Virus record (IMG/VR): IMGVR_UViG_3300033141_001736
Location: 1-54,256 of that record
Reading direction: 5' to 3' (one strand)
DNA from: a virus
DNA length: 54,256 nt
Shown: piece by piece, positions 14,658 through 20,834 of the stretch
Position numbering within the stretch: position 1 is the first letter of the stretch
Layout: the number at the start of each line of letters is the position of its first letter
The notes under the pieces: model-generated
The model's input: the letters and a program-made list of their open reading frames with translations, nothing else
Told to the model about the DNA's origin: nothing
The model's database searches: none
Translations under genes and position numbers: made by a program

Positions 14658-14693
14658 CTATTGATAATGTCTTCGGTTTGCAGGTATTGGCAT
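14658..14693 (-). CDS. 11-codon minigene MPIPANRRHYQ
   Basis: ATG 14693 follows AAAGGAGGGCA. Eleven codons end in TAG, which is part of the SD of the ERF gene (TAGGAGGAAGGAATG). Same architecture as the minigene at 2830-2862, including the MPI start. It could be a translational coupler or leader peptide for the ERF gene. Confidence 0.4.
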   Translation of the reverse strand: MPIPANRRHYQ

Positions 14694-14707
14694 TGCCCTC
14701 CTTTCAT

Positions 14708-14932
14708 CTAATAGACAGTGAAGTACTTCATCACGGTTTGCAACAGATGGTCGTAATCGCCCTCCGTCGCCTCTTTGGTAAACTCCTCGGAAATGGTAGC
14801 GGCCATACTCTTTGGAAGAACGCCCTTGCGAGCGGCGTTTCTTATCGCGCGTCGGCATCTGCCGATGATGCCAAAGGCATTGCCATCCTCTCCTAAGAGC
14901 TTTACTTCGACATCCGGATACAGCGGTTCCAT
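14708..14932 (-). CDS. conserved small phage protein
   Basis: 74 residues from ATG 14932 (AAAGGAGAGGACACA). The pattern VKLLGEDGNAFGIIGRCRRAIRNA...EATEGDYDHLLQTVMKYF is a small family I associate with phage early regions, with no known role. Confidence 0.7.
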   Translation of the reverse strand: MEPLYPDVEVKLLGEDGNAFGIIGRCRRAIRNAARKGVLPKSMAATISEEFTKEATEGDYDHLLQTVMKYFTVY

Positions 14933-14946
14933 TGTGTCCTCTCCTT

Positions 14947-15255
14947 TCAGTCAATGAACGTTCCGCAGGATTGACAATAGGCTTCGATGCCCGTGGCGGT
15001 GACGCGCACTTCTATGGGTTCCAGGTCGTCACACATGGGGCAGAAGTCCATCGCGTATGTTGGGTTCTGCTCGGCCGCCGTTTGGAGCAAGCGCAGGAAC
15101 TCATGCCTTATATCAGAGGCATGAATGGGATGCTCTTGGTATGCCAGCCTCCAAAGAAGCTTCAAAGCAGCCTGAGTACTCTCGGCTTCTTGATAATTGT
15201 CTTTCGGTTTGCGCTTGGCAAGCATATTTAGGTGTGCGTTGGTTTCTCGTATCAT
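14947..15255 (-). CDS. hypothetical zinc-ribbon protein
   Basis: 102 residues from ATG 15255 (GGAGAGGGTGA). N-terminal helical region, then CPMC (72-75) and CQSC (93-96) in a compact ribbon. Unknown function, probable nucleic-acid binding. Confidence 0.65.
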   Translation of the reverse strand: MIRETNAHLNMLAKRKPKDNYQEAESTQAALKLLWRLAYQEHPIHASDIRHEFLRLLQTAAEQNPTYAMDFCPMCDDLEPIEVRVTATGIEAYCQSCGTFID

Positions 15256-15267
15256 TCACCCTCTCCT

Positions 15268-15486
15268 TCATTGCTGCTGGCTGAAACGGATGACGAATTC
15301 AGCAACGGGTGGCGCGTCCCAATCGCCGATGCTGACAACCTTGCCGCAAACACCACAATGGCGGTGCCGTTCTTGGATGCCGCAGGGACAGTCCGGCTCA
15401 GCTTTTATCCACGGCTTTTCTGTATGCGTTAGGTCTGGCATGTGGTCTGCCCATTCGGGTGATAGCGGCGGCAAATCGTCATTCAT
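15268..15486 (-). CDS. small zinc-binding protein
   Basis: 72 residues from ATG 15486, which overlaps the upstream stop. Cys/His cluster CPCGIQERHRHCGVCGKV in the middle. Acidic N-terminus. Unknown function. Confidence 0.6.
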   Translation of the reverse strand: MNDDLPPLSPEWADHMPDLTHTEKPWIKAEPDCPCGIQERHRHCGVCGKVVSIGDWDAPPVAEFVIRFSQQQ

Positions 15487-15658
15487 CCGTCTCCTCCTTC
15501 TGGTAGCAAACCTCTGTGGCCTCTTTGATATACATGCGCACGCCCTTGAACTCCATGTATTTGCCGGGCTTCTCGGCGTGGATGTAGATATAGATGCGCG
15601 GCTTCTCGCTGAACAGCATTCGGCGAAGATAGGGTTTGGAGCAGACAGGGCATGTCAT
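15479..15658 (-). CDS. 59-residue CxxC protein
   Basis: ATG 15658 follows AAGGAGAGGCGCA. The product begins MTCPVCSKPY and ends EETDE. Tyr/Ile-rich middle (RIYIYIHAEKPGKYMEFKGVRMYI) is likely beta. A third Cys near the end may complete a zinc site. Its last codons (GGAGGAGACGGATGAATGA) contain the SD, stop and start of the next gene, which it overlaps by 8 nt. Confidence 0.6.
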   Translation of the reverse strand: MTCPVCSKPYLRRMLFSEKPRIYIYIHAEKPGKYMEFKGVRMYIKEATEVCYQKEETDE

Positions 15659-15671
15659 TGCGCCTCTCCTT

Positions 15672-16190
15672 TTATGGCTTCGCGCAGGTCACTTGATATG
15701 TTTCTTTTGTGACCTTTTTGATTTCGCAGCCAGGCGCAGGCCATGAGGAGCGGAATTTGACGACGACTTTCATGCCATCCCATTCACCGAGGCCCTCGTA
15801 CACGGCCCTGGGCGGCCGAGCGGTCTCCCAATCGCGCTCTGTCCACTCGGGCCTGGGATGTTTGAAAATCATCTTGAAGAAGCGCATCAAACCCGCCAGT
15901 ATTTCTTTGTCTTCTTCCTCTTTCCAGAGGTAGAAAGGCTCCGAGACAAGCTCGATTTGGATGTAGCGCGGATGGTCAGGCGGACTGATGCCATCATCTT
16001 CGCTCCAGCGGACGGAGCAACCAATAACGCGGTCAAAGCTAATCGGTAATTCTTCCGGCAAGGGCTCATGTTCCAGAGCCAATGCCACTCGATGTTTGAT
16101 GGCCCTGATCTGTTTCGCGTAGTTGATCGACGAACGGTACTGCTTTTCAGCATCATCGTATAGTTCTTGTGCATCTTCATTCCAGAACAT
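15672..16190 (-). CDS. hypothetical protein
   Basis: 172 residues from ATG 16190 (AAAGGAGAGGCAAAG). Helical N-terminus (AQELYDDAEKQYRSSINYAKQIRAIKHRVALAL), then an acidic, Trp-rich region. No family recognised. The palindrome at 16218-16235 lies 28 nt upstream of the start. Confidence 0.65.
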   Translation of the reverse strand: MFWNEDAQELYDDAEKQYRSSINYAKQIRAIKHRVALALEHEPLPEELPISFDRVIGCSVRWSEDDGISPPDHPRYIQIELVSEPFYLWKEEEDKEILAGLMRFFKMIFKHPRPEWTERDWETARPPRAVYEGLGEWDGMKVVVKFRSSWPAPGCEIKKVTKETYQVTCAKP

Positions 16191-16217
16191 CTTTGCCTCT
16201 CCTTTCTTCTGCGGCGC

Positions 16218-16235
16218 CACTTTAATATTAAAGTG
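16218..16235. promoter_or_regulatory. palindrome CACTTTAATATTAAAGTG, copy 2
   Basis: Perfect 18-bp palindrome in the gap between two leftward genes. The inner 16 bp equal copy 1 at 10161-10176. AT-rich in a GC-rich context. Candidate operator or ParB site. Confidence 0.45.
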
Positions 16236-16254
16236 CGCAATCTATCCCTCAGTC

Positions 16255-16497
16255 TCAATGAGGTTTTGTTCTCCCAGGTTGGGTGTCGAAGAAGGCGGCG
16301 ACATCTTGGAGCATTCGCTTCTCGTTCGCTTTCGAGTAATGGGCCACGCCAATCTTAGAAGATAAGTTGTCTGCCCCGTAGTAGCGGACGAAGAAGTAAG
16401 ACGCGCTCGCCAAGATGCGAACCTTGCCAACCTTGCTCTTGTGGTCTATGGTCAGGATGCCGTTTTTGTCGTAGCGGCGGATGAGGGCGTCGTTCAT
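16255..16497 (-). CDS. hypothetical protein
   Basis: 80 residues from ATG 16497, overlapping the upstream stop as ATGA. Pattern IRRYDKNGILTIDHKSKVGKVRILASASYFFVRYYGAD is beta-rich. Unknown function. Confidence 0.55.
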   Translation of the reverse strand: MNDALIRRYDKNGILTIDHKSKVGKVRILASASYFFVRYYGADNLSSKIGVAHYSKANEKRMLQDVAAFFDTQPGRTKPH

Positions 16498-16676
16498 AGT
16501 TCCGCCTCGTCCAGCACTTTGACTTCAACGCAATCTTGACAATAGGGATGGCTGCCGTTGTCCTCCGGCAGCCAAATCGTGCGGTCATCTGCGGGGTCCA
16601 TGAGCCAACCGCATTTGGTGCAAGCAACGGGTTCAAAGACCCGCAGCCCCTCTCGGATTGCTTCTTGCTTCGTCAT
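16494..16676 (-). CDS. zinc-ribbon small protein
   Basis: 60 residues from ATG 16676 (AAAGGAGAGGACG). CTKC and CQDC pairs separated by about 25 residues form a ribbon. Unknown function. Confidence 0.6.
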   Translation of the reverse strand: MTKQEAIREGLRVFEPVACTKCGWLMDPADDRTIWLPEDNGSHPYCQDCVEVKVLDEAEL

Positions 16677-16697
16677 CGTCCTCTCCTTTCTTGATAA

Positions 16698-16937
16698 TCA
16701 GCTTACATCTTCCCAGTCGCCCTTTTCGATGAGGGCGCCGTCATCAGTCCTTCCCAGGAACTTGCGGCGTAGCCGGAAGTCCTCGGGACTGATATGCCAT
16801 TGGGGTTTGGCGGCGATGTATTCTTTCAACATCTGGTCCGCCACCTGCCGGACCCAAGCATCCTCATCGCTTGGGCCGACGGCGTATGCCCTTGGCGCGT
16901 CCTCTTCGAAGTAGGCATACAACACTTGCGTCTCCAT
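16698..16937 (-). CDS. hypothetical acidic protein
   Basis: 79 residues from ATG 16937, chosen for AAAGGAGAGGAAC directly upstream. An in-frame TTG at 16976 would add 13 residues but lacks an SD. Acidic, Trp-containing; no motif recognised. Confidence 0.55.
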   Translation of the reverse strand: METQVLYAYFEEDAPRAYAVGPSDEDAWVRQVADQMLKEYIAAKPQWHISPEDFRLRRKFLGRTDDGALIEKGDWEDVS

Positions 16938-16983
16938 GTTCCTCTCCTTTCTACGCAGCGGATTGATAATCGGCAAGCCTACA

Positions 16984-17020
16984 TTCCAGGGCCCTCGGGC
17001 GCGACCCGAAAACCCTGGAA
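16984..17020. other. nested intercistronic hairpin
   Basis: Arms TTCCAGGG (16984-16991) and CCCTGGAA (17013-17020) enclose a second stem TCGGG/CCCGA. No T run follows on either strand. One of three nested hairpins between genes in this part of the arm. Confidence 0.5.
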
Positions 17021-17042
17021 CGGGGGCTTGCGCCCCTCGCTC

Positions 17043-17222
17043 TTATATGCTGCCCAACACTAGGAAGGGCGATTTGTGGCCGTGGGGACAGGTGCCATCC
17101 AACTCGACCATGCAACCGTCGGCCACTTCGATGACCCCATCCTCCACAGCATCTTCGAAGTCCGCGAATGAAAATGTCAATGCCCATTCGAGGTCTTCAT
17201 CCTGGGTGATTTCATCGAGCAT
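17043..17222 (-). CDS. conserved small phage protein, CPHGH type
   Basis: 59 residues from ATG 17222 (AAAGGAGAGCAAAG). Ends with ADGCMVELDGTCPHGHKSPF and VLGSI, a signature of small phage proteins. Two Cys and two His suggest zinc binding. No known function. Confidence 0.7.
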   Translation of the reverse strand: MLDEITQDEDLEWALTFSFADFEDAVEDGVIEVADGCMVELDGTCPHGHKSPFLVLGSI

Positions 17223-17238
17223 CTTTGCTCTCCTTTCC

Positions 17239-17601
17239 TTATGCGGGGCCGCCGTGCTTTTCTATCAGGCGGTTCATCTTTTCGGTCGGTACGTATGCGC
17301 AGATGTAAGGGACATTCCGCTCCTTTTCTTTTCCGAAAACAGCCTTTAGGTAATCGAGCAGGCGAGGCGGCCCTTCGGAGTTGACAACATACTTACGAAG
17401 GGCGAACGGTGGCAACCTATAGAAGCCGACCTCGACGCCTCCGTAAGGTCCAAAGTTGCGTCTCGGGGAGCAGTAGTGCATCTCGGATGCCTGTATCGAA
17501 AAGATAGTCCCATCTTTGCAGCGGAAGGGCTTGCAAAGCCGCCCGCATCGCTTGCGCATAGTCCGGGGGTTCACCAGATGTTCGTTCACGTAGTCCTTCA
17601 T
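17239..17601 (-). CDS. hypothetical protein
   Basis: 120 residues from ATG 17601 (AAAGGAGATGGCA), overlapping the upstream stop as ATGA. Contains RCGRLCKPFRC and SEMHYCSPRRNFGPYGGVEVGFYRL. Mixed beta content. Unknown. Confidence 0.6.
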   Translation of the reverse strand: MKDYVNEHLVNPRTMRKRCGRLCKPFRCKDGTIFSIQASEMHYCSPRRNFGPYGGVEVGFYRLPPFALRKYVVNSEGPPRLLDYLKAVFGKEKERNVPYICAYVPTEKMNRLIEKHGGPA

Positions 17602-17819
17602 TGCCATCTCCTTTCTACTGGGTAAATCTCGACCTCGGCCCTGCCATGGTCCTGAAGACGCCATTCGCTGACCCATCGCTCGTTCAGCCGTTCCAGGCGG
17701 CGCATGCTCGCATCGGTGATGCCTGCGTATGTCCTGGGTGGCTTCCACTCTCGATGGACCTCGGCGTTCCAGCCATAGAGGACGTAAAGCCTTATCTTAC
17801 GAACGGGTGAGGTCTTCAT
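17598..17819 (-). CDS. hypothetical basic protein
   Basis: 73 residues from ATG 17819 (or the tandem ATG 17822); AAAGGAG is 7 nt from the former. Pattern IRLYVLYGWNAEVHREWKPPRTYAGITDASMRRLERLNERW. No family recognised. Confidence 0.55.
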   Translation of the reverse strand: MKTSPVRKIRLYVLYGWNAEVHREWKPPRTYAGITDASMRRLERLNERWVSEWRLQDHGRAEVEIYPVERRWQ

Positions 17820-17836
17820 CATGCGGCTCCTTTCGC

Positions 17837-17893
17837 ATTGAATGGCCACTCCCGACCCCAAGCCATCACTTGGGGGCGGGGTCGCTATTCAAT
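17837..17893. repeat. intercistronic hairpin element, copy 1
   Basis: Outer arms ATTGAAT (17837-17843) and ATTCAAT (17887-17893), inner GACCCCAAG/CTTGGGG..GGGGTC. It starts at the stop codon of the leftward gene 17889-18065 and ends just before CGAAAGGAG of the next gene. Same plan and partly the same sequence as 19224-19278. Confidence 0.55.
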
Positions 17894-18065
17894 TGATTTT
17901 GGTGATGGTCAGCGGGATGTAGTGCGGGCGGCCTTCATCCTTGGCAGCATCCTTCTTGAGGATGATGGCGCACTTTTCACACACCCTCAGGTGCTGGCCG
18001 TCCGTGTGGACGATGAACTTTGCCGCAGGCACCTTGCCGCGACCGAAGTGAACTTGGCACTTCAT
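17889..18065 (-). CDS. 58-residue zinc-binding protein
   Basis: ATG 18065 follows GGAAGGAGCCAAGA and overlaps the upstream stop. MKCQVHFGRGKVPAAKF...RVCEKCAIILKKDA has three Cys and a His fit for one zinc. Basic. Unknown role. Its TGA lies inside the hairpin element 17837-17893. Confidence 0.6.
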   Translation of the reverse strand: MKCQVHFGRGKVPAAKFIVHTDGQHLRVCEKCAIILKKDAAKDEGRPHYIPLTITKIN

Positions 18066-18319
18066 TCTTGGCTCCTTCCGATGTTTGCCATCCGGGCGAG
18101 GGCAATCAAGTTGGCCAGATTGAATGTCTCGCTTCGGCCCGTGTTCTCGTTCACCAGGACCATAAACGCCTCATGCCCGAGGCCAGCGTTATCGAGTTTC
18201 TCGCCCCAAACGCCGACCAGAATTACCGGCGGCTCGTGCATGTTATCGGCGCAGCCTTGGGTGACTTCGAGCAATCGCTTTTGACAATCTTGGAGCAATT
18301 CCTTTTCGTAGTCCCTCAT
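18062..18319 (-). CDS. hypothetical protein
   Basis: 85 residues from ATG 18319 (GGAG ATATAACA). Central beta segment EPPVILVGVWGEKLDN...AFMVLVNENTGRSETF. No family recognised. The SD is encoded by the LEI terminus of the upstream gene. Confidence 0.6.
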   Translation of the reverse strand: MRDYEKELLQDCQKRLLEVTQGCADNMHEPPVILVGVWGEKLDNAGLGHEAFMVLVNENTGRSETFNLANLIALARMANIGRSQE

Positions 18320-18321
18320 TG

Positions 18322-18636
18322 TTATATCTCCAGTCGTTTGCTTGCGGTCAAGGCGGCAATGTCGTTCGGGTTCAGGATGTCAATGGTCGTAGGTGTGACC
18401 AAGAGCCAATGCGGCCATTGCCGGACCAGCTTGAACTTGTCGTCCAAGACTAGAGCGGGCCGCTCAGCAACGTAAGGCCCACTACTGGGTGTTCCTTCGC
18501 ACCCGTAGTACTGGGTCTTCGGCTCGCCTTCGCGTGCCACCTTTCGGGCGAGCATCTCCACCCGAACCTCGCGGGGGACCTTTCGGGGCCTAAGGGCCTC
18601 GGCCAGCATGTTGGCGTCATTGAGTGGATTGCGCAT
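18322..18636 (-). CDS. hypothetical protein
   Basis: 104 residues from ATG 18636, which lies inside the 3' end of the upstream gene after GGAGAAGACG. Basic N-terminal helix, then a beta-rich C-terminus (HWLLVTPTTIDILNPNDIAAL). Unknown. Confidence 0.55.
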   Translation of the reverse strand: MRNPLNDANMLAEALRPRKVPREVRVEMLARKVAREGEPKTQYYGCEGTPSSGPYVAERPALVLDDKFKLVRQWPHWLLVTPTTIDILNPNDIAALTASKRLEI

Positions 18637-18829
18637 CGTCTTCTCCTATCTCCAGGGCTTCTACTTTGCTCAGAGCCTTCCGGACTACTTCGCGCTTGGT
18701 GGGCAGAACGCCTTGCTCAGGGATGATGCAAACGTCTTTGCCCTCCTCGTCGAACACTTCTGCGTACCAACCGCAGTCATCCTCCGAATAAACTGCTGTG
18801 AAGTAAAGGTGGCGTTTCCTCTTAGGCAT
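18617..18829 (-). CDS. HicB-like small protein
   Basis: 70 residues from ATG 18829 (AAGGAGAGGACG). KRHLYFTAVYSEDDCGWYAEVFDEEGKDV resembles the beta sheet of HicB/antitoxin-like folds. There is no HicA partner beside it. It contains the SD and start of the next gene in codons for GEDDA. Confidence 0.45.
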   Translation of the reverse strand: MPKRKRHLYFTAVYSEDDCGWYAEVFDEEGKDVCIIPEQGVLPTKREVVRKALSKVEALEIGEDDAQSTQ

Positions 18830-19205
18830 CGTCCTCTCCTTGCTGTTCCGGCTTGAAGTTGATTGTGTGCCATGCAATACTGTGCATCTCATCAACGGTC
18901 CGTCGAAGGTCTCGGAACGAGAACGGAGCGTTGACTCGCTTCCGAATGTCTATCAGGGAATTGACAATCTCCCTGACAACTATGCTATCCCGCCTAGTAG
19001 TTAGCATGTCGCTGATGGTCTCCAGGTCGCGGATGGCATTGGCGCATATGGAGCGAACCAACTTGCGGGTATCTTCGAAGAAATAGCCAATCTCGTTGTC
19101 CTTGACCTCCTCGATTTCGAACATACGCTTCTGGACCTTTGTTATCTCCTCGCTGAACCTCTTGCCGACTGCATTGATTTCGGGGCCTACGTTCTTGCTT
19201 TCCAT
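18822..19205 (-). CDS. hypothetical helical protein
   Basis: 127 residues from ATG 19205 (AAAGGAGAGGACG). Mostly helical with heptad-like spacing (RFSEEITKVQKRMFEIEEVKDNEIGYFFEDTRKLVRSI). Its end, GEDDA, encodes the SD and overlaps the next start. Function unknown. Confidence 0.6.
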   Translation of the reverse strand: MESKNVGPEINAVGKRFSEEITKVQKRMFEIEEVKDNEIGYFFEDTRKLVRSICANAIRDLETISDMLTTRRDSIVVREIVNSLIDIRKRVNAPFSFRDLRRTVDEMHSIAWHTINFKPEQQGEDDA

Positions 19206-19223
19206 CGTCCTCTCCTTTCGTCT

Positions 19224-19278
19224 ATTGAATAGCCGCTCCCGGCCCCGACTGATGTCGGGAACGGGGTCAGTATTCAAT
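19224..19278. repeat. intercistronic hairpin element, copy 2
   Basis: Outer arms ATTGAATA (19224-19231) and TATTCAAT (19271-19278), inner CCGAC/GTCGG and CCCC/GGGG. It lies between the stop of 19278-19529 and the SD of 18822-19205. Same plan as 17837-17893. Confidence 0.55.
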
Positions 19279-19529
19279 TAGAGGTTCCAGCCGCCTCGGT
19301 CAAACGCAAGGCAAAATGTCTTGCCCGATTGGGTGCAACGGAAGGTAACTTCGCCTTCTGGCGGCGACGGGTCGCTCATTGGCTCCTTGCCATCATTCAA
19401 CTCGAAGGGGAAGAACGCGTCGTAGAATGCGTCATTTCCACTCAGGCACATAATGTTTGCGGGAGCCCCGCACTTGGGGCATGAGTGGTCCTCGAGCAGT
19501 CTGGCGATGACTTCTTCTACGGCCAACAT
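19278..19529 (-). CDS. zinc-binding protein, first gene of the leftward operon
   Basis: 83 residues from ATG 19529 (GGAAGGAGATTAGAAA). CPKCGAPANIMC near the N-terminus and CTQSGKTFC near the end give four Cys. First coding gene after the 550-nt leader that starts at the 20094-20122 promoter. Confidence 0.65.
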   Translation of the reverse strand: MLAVEEVIARLLEDHSCPKCGAPANIMCLSGNDAFYDAFFPFELNDGKEPMSDPSPPEGEVTFRCTQSGKTFCLAFDRGGWNL

Positions 19530-19567
19530 TTTCTAATCTCCTTCCTGTGCGCATTGGACGGACATTT

Positions 19568-19597
19568 GGCTAGCGGAACTATGCCGCTCCGCTAGCC
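19568..19597. promoter_or_regulatory. perfect 10-bp hairpin in leftward leader
   Basis: GGCTAGCGGA (19568-19577), 10-nt loop, TCCGCTAGCC (19588-19597). It lies about 40 nt before the 19529 start. Without a T run it is more likely an RNA stabiliser or part of the leader fold than a terminator. Confidence 0.5.
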
Positions 19598-19657
19598 CAT
19601 ATCTCAGTCCAATTCCAGCATGGGGTCTATGGGTGCCTCCCAAAAGCACCAGCAGGT

Positions 19658-19731
19658 CCGGTCCCAACGGCTGACGACCTACTCCCTTGCTCTTCAAATG
19701 GCAAGCCCGGTCCCAACGGCTGACGACCTAC
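19658..19731. repeat. 25-bp direct repeat, two copies 49 bp apart
   Basis: Identical 25-mers beginning CCGGTCCCAACGGCTGACG at 19658-19682 and 19707-19731. AAATGG and CCATTT flank the second copy. Period 49 is not a multiple of three, so it is not a protein repeat. Could be an operator pair, an RNA duplication or a replication iteron. Confidence 0.6.
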
Positions 19732-20093
19732 CATTTAAAAGAACAACTCCTTTACGGAGCCATGTGGTTTTGCCTCCACGCTTCGCATGAACGCTTCCGA
19801 TGTGCCTAGGGGCCTATCCGCTGGCTGCCCGCCTGTTAGGCACACCGCCGTAGAGGATGCGGTTGTTCGGTCCCTCTACGCTTCTCCTTCTAACCCTCGG
19901 ATTTACGGAGCCGACCTCCGGGCTTTCCGACTGCTTGCAATCCTCCCCACTCCAACCCCTCACCGGATACCCCGTACTAGCGGCCCCGGGCTTGGCGTTG
20001 GCAGTTCGGACACTCGGGCAATCGTTCCACCCTTCAGTTCTGCCACTCCTACCTCGGTTGTAAAGGTGCCTCTTTCCTTGTTCCTTTATAAAG

Positions 20094-20122
20094 ATTATAA
20101 TGGAAAGTTATAAAAAGTTCAA
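20094..20122 (-). promoter_or_regulatory. main leftward promoter
   Basis: On the - strand TTGAAC (20122-20117), 17-nt spacer, TATAAT (20099-20094). A strong sigma-70-type match in an AT-rich patch. It would transcribe the leader and the left arm. Confidence 0.7.
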
Positions 20123-20166
20123 GTGATTGCCGGGCCGCCGATTGGGCAATTGGGTCTCTATTAGTG

Positions 20167-20195
20167 TTGCATCCACGTCGTATTCGGTGTATATT
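20167..20195 (+). promoter_or_regulatory. main rightward promoter
   Basis: TTGCAT (20167-20172), 17-nt spacer, TATATT (20190-20195), about 40 nt before the first rightward gene. Divergent from the leftward promoter, with -35 boxes 45 nt apart. Confidence 0.6.
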
Positions 20196-20237
20196 GCCCC
20201 TGTATCCACCATGTAATTTCAAGGAGTTGGTATCCCG

Positions 20238-20834
20238 GTGAATGAGATTTGGAAGAATCGCATTGTTGGCCAGGGCGAGATTGACCCTGAGCAATTGTTA
20301 GCGAACCCGAGGAACTGGCGAATCCATCCGGAGGCGCAGCAAGAGGCGCTCCAAGGTTCTTTAGAGGAGGTTGGGTGGGTGGACGAAGTTACCGTCAACA
20401 AACGAACGGGCTTCGTCATTGATGGTCACTTGCGTGTCGCTTTGGCGCTCCGGCATAACCAAAAGAAGGTGCCCGTCAAGTATGTGGACCTGAGCGAAGA
20501 AGAAGAAATGCTTATACTGATGACGCTCGACCCTATTACGGGCATGGCGGTCATGGACGCCGAGAAGATGCAAGTATTGATAAACGAGGTTGCAATCGAG
20601 GATGAAAGGCTTGGCGAAATACTAACCGAATTAAAGGACGAGATGGAGGCGAGGCTTTTTCAAACACCCACCCTCGATGAGCTTGAAGCGGAATATGGCG
20701 AACTCGAGGACGAAGAATTGTGGCCAATTCTGCGCTTCAAAGTAAGCCCCGAAGTTTATGCTATGTTCATGGACCGCTATGATAAAGCCCCCGGCGATTC
20801 GCCTTCCGAGAAAATCGCTGCCATGCTGAAATGA
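20238..20834 (+). CDS. ParB/sulfiredoxin-fold protein, probable DpdB-like partner
   Basis: 198 residues from GTG 20238 (AAGGAG 11 nt upstream). ParB-type N-terminal domain: QLLANPRNWRIHPEAQQEALQGSLEEVGWVDEVTVNKRTGFVIDGHLRVALAL, where the usual GHRR box is GHLR. The C-terminal half is helical. It overlaps the TGT-like gene as ATGA. ParB-like proteins (DpdB) act together with DpdA in inserting preQ0 into DNA, so this pairing suggests the same job. Generic ParB-like nucleases of phages are the alternative. Confidence 0.7.
   Translation: MNEIWKNRIVGQGEIDPEQLLANPRNWRIHPEAQQEALQGSLEEVGWVDEVTVNKRTGFVIDGHLRVALALRHNQKKVPVKYVDLSEEEEMLILMTLDPITGMAVMDAEKMQVLINEVAIEDERLGEILTELKDEMEARLFQTPTLDELEAEYGELEDEELWPILRFKVSPEVYAMFMDRYDKAPGDSPSEKIAAMLK

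Larger units (their letters stand above)
19530..20093 (-). ncRNA. candidate large structured leader RNA
   Basis: About 560 nt between the leftward promoter and the first gene, with no convincing coding frame. On the - strand it shows several perfect stems: CGTAGAGG/CCTCTACG (about 19851-19882), TGTGCCTA/TAGGCACA (about 19800-19845), GGCTAGCGGA/TCCGCTAGCC (19568-19597) and CGGAG/CTCCG (about 19905-19920). GGCTCCGTAAA occurs twice, and a 25-bp direct repeat lies inside. Size, position and stem density recall large ornate phage RNAs such as ROOL or GOLLD, but I cannot assign it to a family. Confidence 0.45.

Noticed and set aside
16938-16976. A third MPI-type minigene or N-terminal extension before 16698-16937
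   Set aside because: It starts at TTG without an SD and stays in frame with the better-supported ATG at 16937, so it is not a separate minigene.
19658-19731. Two-repeat mini CRISPR array (25-bp repeat, 24-bp spacer)
   Set aside because: Only two repeats, no cas gene nearby, repeat shorter than usual, and it lies inside a hairpin-rich leader downstream of a promoter.
19787-20113. A 108-codon + strand open frame across the divergence region
   Set aside because: No SD, it runs through the leftward promoter, and its composition follows the stems of the candidate RNA rather than a protein.
20281-20288. Counting TTGACCCT and other near matches as members of the TTGANAAT set
   Set aside because: Only exact TTGANAAT was counted. 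Looser matches such as ATGAAAATC or GTGATAATC would inflate the number and weaken the strand comparison.
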